Below, in pieces: positions 1 to 5,508 of a stretch of 5,814 bases of DNA (the stretch's first letter is position 1; every line of letters begins with the position of its first letter). The notes beneath the pieces were generated by a model. It was not told where the DNA came from, ran no database searches, and was given only the letters and a program-made list of their open reading frames with translations. The DNA is taken from the NCBI GenBank assembly GCA_030425745.1, contig JAUHZW010000140.1, forward strand, positions 1 to 5,814, in the 5' to 3' direction. The DNA is from Actinomycetes bacterium. Its GTDB lineage: Bacteria > Actinomycetota > Actinomycetes > S36-B12. The position numbers were made by a program, and so were the translations under genes.

Positions 1-575
1 GCGGTGAGAGGGGTGGTCTCCGCCGCCTTGAGGACGACCGTGTTGCCGCAGGCCAGAGCCGGAGCGATCTTCCAGGCCAGCATCAGCAGCGGGAAGTTCC
101 ACGGAATGATCTGTCCGGCCACACCGAGAGGCTGGGGCGACGGGCCGTAGCCTGCGTGCTCGAGTTTGTCGGCCCAGCCTGCGTGGTAGAAGAAGTGAGC
201 CGCGACGAGTGGGAGGTCGACGTCGCGGGTCTCCTTGATGGGCTTGCCGTTGTCGAGTGTCTCAAGGACAGCGAGTTCGCGGCTGCGTTCCTGGATCAGT
301 CGCGCGATCCGGTACAGGTACTTGGCGCGCTCGGCACCGGACATCGGACCCCAGGTCTGCTCATAGGCCCGACGTGCCGCGGCGACGGCGCGGTCGACAT
401 CGTCGCCGCTGGCCTCGGTGACCTGGGACAGCACGTCCTCCGTGGCCGGGTTGACCGTCGTGAACAGACGATCACTGGAGGGCTCGGTGAACTCACCGTC
501 GATGAAGAGCCCGTACTCCGGGGCGATGTCGACGATGCTGCGCGACTCCAGCGCAGGTGCGTACTCGAAAACCAC
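1..575 (-). CDS. Aldehyde dehydrogenase family protein, N-terminal 191 codons (runs off left edge)
   Basis: This is the N-terminal part of an NAD(P)-dependent aldehyde dehydrogenase, a cytoplasmic enzyme that oxidises an aldehyde to a carboxylate. The reading frame is open from a GTG at 575 to base 1. Visible family features are FIDGEF near residues 24-29, NPATED at 42-47, a LDNGKP stretch at 107-112, PWNFP at 158-162 (its Asn160 matches the oxyanion-hole Asn of the family) and KAAE at 183-186, whose Lys normally contacts the cofactor. The catalytic Cys and general-base Glu would lie beyond the left edge, so activity cannot be judged. The GTG start is supported by GGGAG five bases upstream and by the deoC stop 11 nt before it. 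Directly after deoC, acetaldehyde from deoxyribose-5-phosphate cleavage is a reasonable substrate, but this is inferred from position only. As I recall, actinobacterial deoC is often followed by two such genes, so a second may lie to the left. Confidence 0.93.
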   Translation of the reverse strand, partial: MVFEYAPALESRSIVDIAPEYGLFIDGEFTEPSSDRLFTTVNPATEDVLSQVTEASGDDVDRAVAAARRAYEQTWGPMSGAERAKYLYRIARLIQERSRELAVLETLDNGKPIKETRDVDLPLVAAHFFYHAGWADKLEHAGYGPSPQPLGVAGQIIPWNFPLLMLAWKIAPALACGNTVVLKAAETTPLT

Positions 576-580
576 GAGAT

Positions 581-585
581 CTCCC
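581..585 (-). promoter_or_regulatory. Ribosome binding site of the aldehyde dehydrogenase gene
   Basis: The minus strand reads GGGAG, then ATCTC, then GTG. The site lies in the 11-nt gap after the deoC TGA. It decides the GTG at 575 as start and supports translation from the same transcript as deoC. Confidence 0.6.
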
Positions 586-586
586 G

Positions 587-1522
587 TCAGTCGATCGTGA
601 CGTAGTCGGGGCCGGAGTAATGGCCGGTGATCATGCGCTGACGCTGGAGGAGGAGGTCGTTCAGCAGAGAGGATGCGCCGAAGCGGAAGAGGTCGGGCGT
701 GAGCCAGGCCTCGCCGACCGTCTCGCTGACGAGGACGAGGTAGGCGATGGCCTCCTTCGAGGTGCGGATGCCGCCTGCCGCCTTGACGCCGATGCGACGG
801 CCCGACACCCGCTCGAAGTCCCGAACGGCCTCGAGCATCACGAGCGTGACGGGAGGGGTCGCTGCCGGGGTGACCTTGCCGGTGGAGGTCTTGATGAAGT
901 CGGCGCCCGCGAGCATGGCCAGCCAGGATGCGCGGCGCACGTTGTCCAGAGTGGCGAGTTCGCCCGTCTCGAGGATCACCTTGAGGTGCGCATCCCCGCA
1001 GGCAGCCTTGACGGCGACGATCTCCTCGTAGACCTTCGCGTAGTCACCGCAGAGGAAGGCGCCGCGGTCGATGACCATGTCGATCTCATCCGCCCCTGCC
1101 GCGACAGCATCGGCGGTGTCCTGAAGCTTGATCTGCAGGCTCGAACGGCCGGAGGGGAAGGCGGTGGCGACAGCCGCGACGTGGAGGTCGGGGCCGACCG
1201 CTTCCCGCGCGACAGCCACCAGATCGGGATAGACGCAGACGGCTGCCACGCTCGGGGCGGTGGGATCTGTGGGGTCGGGCCGCAGTGCCTTGGCGCACAG
1301 CGCCCTGACCTTGCCCGGGGTGTCCATCCCCTCCAGGGTCGTGAGATCGACCATGGCGATCGAGGTGTCGATGGCCCAGATCTTGGAGGAGGCCTTGATG
1401 GACCGGGTGGCCAACGCTGCGGCGCGGCCCCGGGCACCCACCTCGTCGACACCGGCCAGCCCGTGGAGGAAGGCGCGAAGGCTGGCCTGATCACCGCCCG
1501 GGGGCTGCCATGCGTCGGTCAC
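587..1522 (-). CDS. deoC: Deoxyribose-phosphate aldolase (class I, DERA)
   Basis: DeoC cleaves 2-deoxy-D-ribose-5-phosphate to D-glyceraldehyde-3-phosphate and acetaldehyde in the cytoplasm, the last specific step of deoxynucleoside breakdown. The 311-residue protein is a TIM-barrel aldolase with all the signature residues: DEIDMV at 145-150 with the proton-relay Asp148, the FIKTSTGK block at 209-216 with the Schiff-base Lys211, and GVKAAGGIRT at 245-254 with the second active-site Lys247. RFGASSLL at 280-287 is the usual phosphate-binding end. It is longer than the short bacterial DeoC proteins (about 220-260 residues), with an N-terminal extension of roughly 50 residues (RSIK and AIDTSIAMVDLTTLEG), as I recall for actinobacterial and animal homologues. 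The start is GTG at 1522. The frame stays open upstream to a stop at 1579-1577, but I found no other ATG, GTG or TTG in it. No clear Shine-Dalgarno sequence precedes it. It follows the phosphomutase by 20 nt and precedes the aldehyde dehydrogenase by 11 nt. Confidence 0.97.
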   Translation of the reverse strand: MTDAWQPPGGDQASLRAFLHGLAGVDEVGARGRAAALATRSIKASSKIWAIDTSIAMVDLTTLEGMDTPGKVRALCAKALRPDPTDPTAPSVAAVCVYPDLVAVAREAVGPDLHVAAVATAFPSGRSSLQIKLQDTADAVAAGADEIDMVIDRGAFLCGDYAKVYEEIVAVKAACGDAHLKVILETGELATLDNVRRASWLAMLAGADFIKTSTGKVTPAATPPVTLVMLEAVRDFERVSGRRIGVKAAGGIRTSKEAIAYLVLVSETVGEAWLTPDLFRFGASSLLNDLLLQRQRMITGHYSGPDYVTID

Positions 1523-1542
1523 CGGGACACCATAGCGGTGGG

Positions 1543-3192
1543 CTAGGTGAGCAGAGCCCCGATCGCGGTCGAAAGCTCACGCAGGCGGGCATCGGCCCGT
1601 GCTCGGGCAGCCGGAAGGTTGTCGTCGTCGACCTGGACCCGCACCTGCAGGTAGGACTTGATCTTCGGTTCCGTGCCGCTGGGCCGGACGATCACGCGTC
1701 CGCCGTCGGCAAGGGTGAATCTCAGACCGTTGGTGGGTGGCAGGCCGTCCGCAGGACTCTCAAGGTCGTCCATCTGAAGCACCTCAAGGCCACCGAGTGA
1801 CGTCGGGGGCGTTGTGCGCAGGGCATCGACCAGGCCCGCGATGTACGTCGGATCCGAGTGCCGCACGGACACCTGACCGGTGGCATAGAGGCCGTGGCGG
1901 ATCGCCAGCTCGTCGAGAATCTGCGGGATGCTCGCACCGCGCTCGCTGAGCCGCCCCGCCATCTCCGCGAGCATCAGTCCGGCGGTGATGCCGTCCTTGT
2001 CGCTGACCCCGGCCGGATCGACGCAGTAGCCCAGCGCCTCCTCGTAGCCGAAGGCGAGATCGGGCACCCGGGCGATCCACTTGAATCCCGTCAGGGTCTG
2101 CACGTAGGGGATGCCGGCATCCTCGGCGATGGCTTCGAGCATCGTGCCCGACACGATGGACTGGGCGAAGACATTGCGCCCGGCGAATCGGCGGTTTCCG
2201 ACCGCGATCCACCAGCCGAGCAGCCAGCCGACCTCGTCACCCGAGAGCATCCGCCAGCCGTCCGAGGTGGGGATCGCGGCGGCGCAGCGATCGGCGTCGG
2301 GATCATTGGCGATCGCGATGTCGCATCCCTCGGCCTGCGCCAGGGCGATCACCGCATCCATGACCCCGGGCTCCTCGGGATTCGGGAAGGGCATGCCACC
2401 GAAGTGCGGATCAGGGGCGAACTGCGAGTCGACGACGGACGGCGGCGGGAACCCGGCCTCGGCGAGGACCCGGGTGAACACGGGGCCACCGACGCCGTGC
2501 ACGGGTGTGTAGGCGACGCGGACGGTCAGGGGCTCGCCGGGTTCGATCAGCCCGACAGCCTTGGCCACGTAGGCGTCGACGATCTCCTCACCGAGCACCT
2601 GGTAGTTGTCGCTTCGGGGGATGTCGGCCACCGGGCCGGTGACCTCGGCGATGCACGCGCTGATCTCACCGTCGGCGGGCGGGACGATCTGCACTCCGTC
2701 CCCGAGGTAGACCTTGTAGCCGTTGTCCAGGGGCGGGTTGTGGCTTGCCGTCACCATGACGCCCGCGACACAGCCGAGGTGTTTGATGGCGAACGCGACG
2801 AGCGGGGTCGGCAGCGGGCGCGGCATGGTCAGGACGGTCAGCCCCGCGGCGGCCATGATCTCGGCACTGACCTGTGCGAAGAGGTCGGATCCGCGCCGGG
2901 CATCGCGACCGATCACGACGGTGCCGCCCCCGTGCTCCATCAGGTACTGCGCCAGCCCCGCGGCAGCCCGCGCCACCACGACCTGATTCATGCGGTGGGG
3001 TCCAGGCCCGACCCTGCCGCGCAGGCCGGCCGTGCCGAAGGTGAGCGGTCCTTGGAATGCGTCGTCCAGCTCGTCGCGTGCCGCTGCGTCGCCACCCTCT
3101 GCGGATGCGATCAGAGCGGCAAGCTCCTCCCGCATCTCGGGATCGGGGTCGTCGGACAGCCACTGCCGGGCCAGCTCCAGGACGTCGTCCAT
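1543..3192 (-). CDS. pmmB: Phospho-sugar mutase of the PGM2/PmmB type, probable phosphopentomutase
   Basis: This 549-residue cytoplasmic enzyme belongs to the alpha-D-phosphohexomutase superfamily, which moves a phosphate between C1 and C5/C6 of a sugar through a phosphoserine. All four active-site elements are present: TASHNP at 148-153 with phosphoserine Ser150, the metal loop NDPDADR at 296-302 (Asp297, Asp299, Asp301), the sugar-binding loop GYEEALGY at 382-389, and the phosphate-binding RPSGTEPK at 503-510. The N-terminal FGTAGLRG at 52-59 and the total length match the PGM2-like branch (phosphoglucomutase/phosphopentomutase) better than the shorter ManB/GlmM types of about 450 residues. 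Homologues are often annotated as phosphomannomutase. Between a nucleoside phosphorylase and DeoC, conversion of (deoxy)ribose-1-phosphate to the 5-phosphate is the best guess; this is inference. The ATG lies 2 nt after the phosphorylase stop, with AGAGG seven bases upstream inside that gene, which suggests translational coupling. Confidence 0.95.
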   Translation of the reverse strand: MDDVLELARQWLSDDPDPEMREELAALIASAEGGDAAARDELDDAFQGPLTFGTAGLRGRVGPGPHRMNQVVVARAAAGLAQYLMEHGGGTVVIGRDARRGSDLFAQVSAEIMAAAGLTVLTMPRPLPTPLVAFAIKHLGCVAGVMVTASHNPPLDNGYKVYLGDGVQIVPPADGEISACIAEVTGPVADIPRSDNYQVLGEEIVDAYVAKAVGLIEPGEPLTVRVAYTPVHGVGGPVFTRVLAEAGFPPPSVVDSQFAPDPHFGGMPFPNPEEPGVMDAVIALAQAEGCDIAIANDPDADRCAAAIPTSDGWRMLSGDEVGWLLGWWIAVGNRRFAGRNVFAQSIVSGTMLEAIAEDAGIPYVQTLTGFKWIARVPDLAFGYEEALGYCVDPAGVSDKDGITAGLMLAEMAGRLSERGASIPQILDELAIRHGLYATGQVSVRHSDPTYIAGLVDALRTTPPTSLGGLEVLQMDDLESPADGLPPTNGLRFTLADGGRVIVRPSGTEPKIKSYLQVRVQVDDDNLPAARARADARLRELSTAIGALLT

Positions 3193-3194
3193 CC

Positions 3195-4007
3195 CTAGGC
3201 CTCTCGCACGACTCGGGCGAGGATGCCGCCCATGCGCTCCGCAGCAGCATGGCCGGCCTCGAGGACCTCCTCGTGATTGAGGGGTGCTCCGGACATGCCC
3301 GCGGCGAGATTCGTCACCAGCGAGAGCCCGAGGATCTCCAGACCGACCGCCCGGGCGACGATCGCTTCCAGCGCTGTGCTCATGCCGACGAGGCCACCGC
3401 CGATGGCCCGCACCATCCCGATCTCCGCCGGGGTCTCGTACATCGGCCCGCGGAACTGGGTGTAGACGGCTTCGGGGAGGGACGGATCGATCTCACGACA
3501 GATCCCCCGGAGGCGAGGGGAGTACAGGTCGGTGAGGTCCACGAAGTGCGTGCCGTGGAGGGGGCTGGCACCGGTGAGGTTGATGTGGTCGCGGATGAGG
3601 ACGGGCGTGCCGGGGGACCAGTCCGCGTTGAGCCCTCCGCAACCGTTGGTGAGGACGACCATCCGGGCGCCGGAGGCCGCGACGGTGCGGACCCCGTGTG
3701 TGACGGCATCGACGCCTCGCTCCTCGTACAGGTGTGTGCGGCCGAGGAAGACCAGCACCCGGGTGCCGTCGGCATCCACGCTGAGGATCCGCCCGGCATG
3801 GCCCTCGACGGCCGGCGCGGCGAAGTGCGGCACATCGGTCACCGGTACATCGGCCACGACCTCGCCGAGCATCCTGGCGGCCGGTGCCCAACCGGAGCCC
3901 AGGACGACGCCGATGTCGTGGGTGGGCTGGCCGGTGAGTGCGGCGATCGCCTCGGCGGACTCCTGCGCGCGCTGCGCGGCTTCGATCGTCGCGGGATGGT
4001 TCGTCAT
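3195..4007 (-). CDS. punA: Purine nucleoside phosphorylase, trimeric (family 2) type
   Basis: This enzyme uses phosphate to split purine (deoxy)nucleosides, typically inosine and guanosine in this family, into base and (deoxy)ribose-1-phosphate. The 270-residue length and motifs fit the trimeric mammalian/mycobacterial type, not the hexameric E. coli DeoD type. Seen in order are the phosphate loop GSGW at 37-40 (Ser38), GRTHLYE at 89-95 (Arg90, His92, Tyr94, Glu95), TNGCGG at 120-125, GPMYETPAE at 187-195 with base-binding Glu191, GMST at 208-211 (Met209, Ser210), and TNLAAG at 232-237 with base-binding Asn233. The expected catalytic set is complete. Mycobacterial homologues are also labelled deoD. 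The start is ATG at 4007; an in-frame TAG three codons upstream rules out extension. Possible ribosome sites are AGGG seven bases upstream and GGAGG thirteen bases upstream. It lies 25 nt after lpdA and 2 nt before the phosphomutase, whose substrate it would make. Confidence 0.96.
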   Translation of the reverse strand: MTNHPATIEAAQRAQESAEAIAALTGQPTHDIGVVLGSGWAPAARMLGEVVADVPVTDVPHFAAPAVEGHAGRILSVDADGTRVLVFLGRTHLYEERGVDAVTHGVRTVAASGARMVVLTNGCGGLNADWSPGTPVLIRDHINLTGASPLHGTHFVDLTDLYSPRLRGICREIDPSLPEAVYTQFRGPMYETPAEIGMVRAIGGGLVGMSTALEAIVARAVGLEILGLSLVTNLAAGMSGAPLNHEEVLEAGHAAAERMGGILARVVREA

Positions 4008-4032
4008 GGGACGACCCTAGCCTCCGAGTGGC

Positions 4033-5427
4033 TCAATCGGCGGCGATGTGGAGTCGTCGTGCCGCTTCGGCGATCGAACCGGAGAGGCTCGGGTAGACGG
4101 TGAAGGTCGAAGCCAACTCATCGACGGTCAGTCGTTGCTCGACGGCGATGGTCAGCGGGTGGATCAGCTCACTGGCGTGTGGGCTCACGATGACCGCGCC
4201 AGCGAGGATGCGTGAGCCGCGCCTGCAGAACAGCTTCACGAAGCCGTCGCGCTGCTCGGCCATCTTCGCGCGGGCATTCGTGGCCAGGGGTACGAGGACG
4301 ACGTCTCCGCGGAAGCGCTCCTCGTCGAGGTCACGCTGGGTCAGGCCCACGGTCGCGATCTCGGGATTGGTGAACACCGTGCTGCTGACCGTCGTGAGCT
4401 CCAGCGGGGTCACGGCGTCGCCGAGGGCGTGCCACATCGCTATGCGTCCCTGCATGGCCGCGACGGAGGCGAGCATGAGGACCCCGGTGCAGTCACCGGC
4501 GGCGTAGATCCCGCGGCGGGAGGTCCTGCTCACGCGGTCGACCCGGATGAAGCCACCGTCATCGGTCTCGATCCCGGCCTCATCGAGCCCCAGGTCGTCG
4601 GTGGTGGGCAGGGAGCCGACCGCCATGAGGACATGCGAACCCGTGACGACCTCGCCGGTGGTGAGGGTGACCTCCACGCCTGTGTCGGTACGCCGTGCCG
4701 CGACGGCGCGGGACCTGCTGAGGACCTCGACGCCGCGGCGGGCGTACACCTCCTCAAGCACCTTGGCCGCATCGGGATCCTCGCCGGGCAGGACGTGGTC
4801 GCGGGAGGAGATGAGCACGACCCGACTGCCGAGGGCGTGGTACGCGCCGGCGAACTCGGCACCGGTGACGCCGGATCCGACGACGATCAACCGCTCTGGC
4901 ACCTCGTCGAGGTCGTAGACCTGCTCCCACGTGAGGATGCGCTCACCGTCGGGCTGGGCGTCGGGCAGTTCGCGAGGCCGCGCCCCGGTGGCGATGAGGA
5001 CGGCGTCCGCCGCGAGGGTCTCGTCCTTGCCGTCGCGTCGACGCACGACGACATTGCCCGCCTCGTCGAGTCGTCCGCGACCGGGGATGAGGGAGATGCC
5101 GTCCGCGAGGAGTCGGGAACGGACGTCATCGCTCTGCTTGCGCACCAGGCCGAGGATCCGCTCGTTGACCGCGCGCAGGTCGACGCCGAAGTGCGATGCG
5201 TCAGGAGTGCGGCCGTCGATCAGGATCCCCAGGTCTGCACTTGAGGCGGCATCGGTGATGACGTTGGCCGTGGCGATCAGCGCCTTGCTCGGCACGCAGT
5301 CGGTGAGGACGGCCGATCCGCCGATGCCGTCGCTGTCGACCATGGTGACGTCGGCGCCGAGCTGGCGGGCAACCAGCGCCGCCTCGTACCCCCCGGGACC
5401 GCCGCCGATGATGACGACCCTGTTCAT
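4033..5427 (-). CDS. lpdA: LpdA-type flavoprotein, NAD(P)H:quinone reductase-like (disulfide reductase fold without dithiol chemistry)
   Basis: The 464-residue protein has the two-dinucleotide-fold plan of the dihydrolipoamide dehydrogenase/glutathione reductase family: FAD loop GGGPGG at 8-13, ATGA at 146-149, NAD(P) loop GSGVTGAEFA at 184-193, second FAD motif AAGDCTG at 309-315, and a dimerisation domain from about residue 345. The redox centre is changed. Where true enzymes have CxxxxC, this one has GGSAVLTDCVPSK at 36-48, so the first Cys is Ala39 and only Cys44 remains. The C-terminal His-Glu pair is replaced by Tyr445 and Gly450 in VYPSLSG. It therefore should not act on lipoamide or glutathione. 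M. tuberculosis LpdA (Rv3303c), known to lack the same features, is described as an NAD(P)H:quinone reductase, and I infer that role here. AAGGA lies seven bases before the ATG at 5427. It is the first gene of the apparent operon. Confidence 0.94.
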   Translation of the reverse strand: MNRVVIIGGGPGGYEAALVARQLGADVTMVDSDGIGGSAVLTDCVPSKALIATANVITDAASSADLGILIDGRTPDASHFGVDLRAVNERILGLVRKQSDDVRSRLLADGISLIPGRGRLDEAGNVVVRRRDGKDETLAADAVLIATGARPRELPDAQPDGERILTWEQVYDLDEVPERLIVVGSGVTGAEFAGAYHALGSRVVLISSRDHVLPGEDPDAAKVLEEVYARRGVEVLSRSRAVAARRTDTGVEVTLTTGEVVTGSHVLMAVGSLPTTDDLGLDEAGIETDDGGFIRVDRVSRTSRRGIYAAGDCTGVLMLASVAAMQGRIAMWHALGDAVTPLELTTVSSTVFTNPEIATVGLTQRDLDEERFRGDVVLVPLATNARAKMAEQRDGFVKLFCRRGSRILAGAVIVSPHASELIHPLTIAVEQRLTVDELASTFTVYPSLSGSIAEAARRLHIAAD

Positions 5428-5433
5428 GTCCGT

Positions 5434-5465
5434 GTCCTTACGCTGTGTGCGTCGTGAGTGCTCGT
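5434..5465. repeat. Direct repeat, left copy (split by 12 nt)
   Basis: The copy consists of GTCCTTACGCTG at 5434-5445 and GTGCTCGT at 5458-5465, separated by the 12 bases TGTGCGTCGTGA. The two halves match the uninterrupted copy at 5489-5508 at 19 of 20 bases. It covers the ribosome binding site of lpdA on the other strand. Confidence 0.6.
5435..5439 (-). promoter_or_regulatory. Ribosome binding site of lpdA
   Basis: The minus strand reads AAGGA followed by CACGGAC and the ATG, a normal seven-base spacing. The site lies inside the left copy of the direct repeat at 5434-5465, so anything binding that repeat in the transcript or DNA could affect lpdA expression. Confidence 0.6.
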
Positions 5466-5470
5466 AATTC

Positions 5471-5499
5471 TTCCGTACTGGCTCGCACGTCCCTACGCT
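5471..5499 (+). promoter_or_regulatory. Possible promoter for a leaderless plus-strand transcript
   Basis: TACGCT at 5494-5499 fits the TANNNT form of an actinobacterial -10 element. Its last T is eight bases before the GTG at 5507, so transcription would begin at or next to the start codon. TTCCGT at 5471-5476 is a weak -35 candidate with a 17-base spacer. The absence of a Shine-Dalgarno sequence before the GTG agrees with a leaderless message. This rests on pattern only. Confidence 0.35.
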
Positions 5500-5508
5500 G
5501 GTGCTCGT
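5489..5508. repeat. Direct repeat, right copy (continuous)
   Basis: GTCCCTACGCTG at 5489-5500 is followed directly by GTGCTCGT at 5501-5508. It contains the candidate -10 TACGCT and ends on the second base of the GTG start codon of the plus-strand gene. Compared with the left copy it differs by one C/T and lacks the 12-base insertion. Confidence 0.6.

Larger units (their letters stand above)
1..5427 (-). other. Apparent five-gene operon for purine deoxynucleoside breakdown, led by lpdA
   Basis: All five genes share a strand with gaps of 25, 2, 20 and 11 nt, and I see no hairpin-plus-T-run terminator in any gap. Four products follow one another in a pathway: nucleoside to pentose-1-phosphate, to pentose-5-phosphate, to glyceraldehyde-3-phosphate plus acetaldehyde, to carboxylate. 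Co-transcription is inferred from spacing. lpdA could also be a separate unit with readthrough. Confidence 0.7.
5428..5506. promoter_or_regulatory. Divergent intergenic region carrying the promoters of lpdA and the plus-strand gene
   Basis: These 79 bases are the only real gap in the window and must hold the start signals of both divergent genes, unless lpdA is read from within the plus-strand gene. It is somewhat less GC-rich in the middle (GTAATTCTTCCGTACT around 5464-5479). I could not settle a sigma-factor site for lpdA; candidate -10-like stretches on the minus strand (AAGAAT, TACGAG) are weak. Confidence 0.55.

Noticed and set aside
156..605. Plus-strand open frame of 149 codons opposite the aldehyde dehydrogenase
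   Set aside because: The minus strand here encodes clear aldehyde dehydrogenase motifs, and the plus-strand translation has none.
557..1546. Plus-strand open frame of 329 codons opposite deoC
   Set aside because: Its product is rich in G, D, R and A without any recognisable motif, and it lies antisense to a protein with complete DeoC catalytic residues. Long antisense frames are expected at this GC content.
1858..3198. Plus-strand open frame of 446 codons opposite the phosphomutase
   Set aside because: It is the mirror of an intact mutase gene, with low-complexity composition and no family motif.
3190..3200. CCTAGG palindrome at the phosphorylase-mutase junction as a possible operator
   Set aside because: Six bases is too short to mean anything here, and it is explained by the TAG stop and spacer between two closely packed genes.
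3057..4103. Plus-strand open frame of 348 codons opposite the purine nucleoside phosphorylase
   Set aside because: It spans parts of three minus-strand genes and their gaps with no motif or ribosome site, so it is a GC-driven shadow.
4429..5244. Plus-strand open frame of 271 codons opposite lpdA
   Set aside because: It lies wholly inside a well-supported gene on the other strand, and its translation resembles no known protein.
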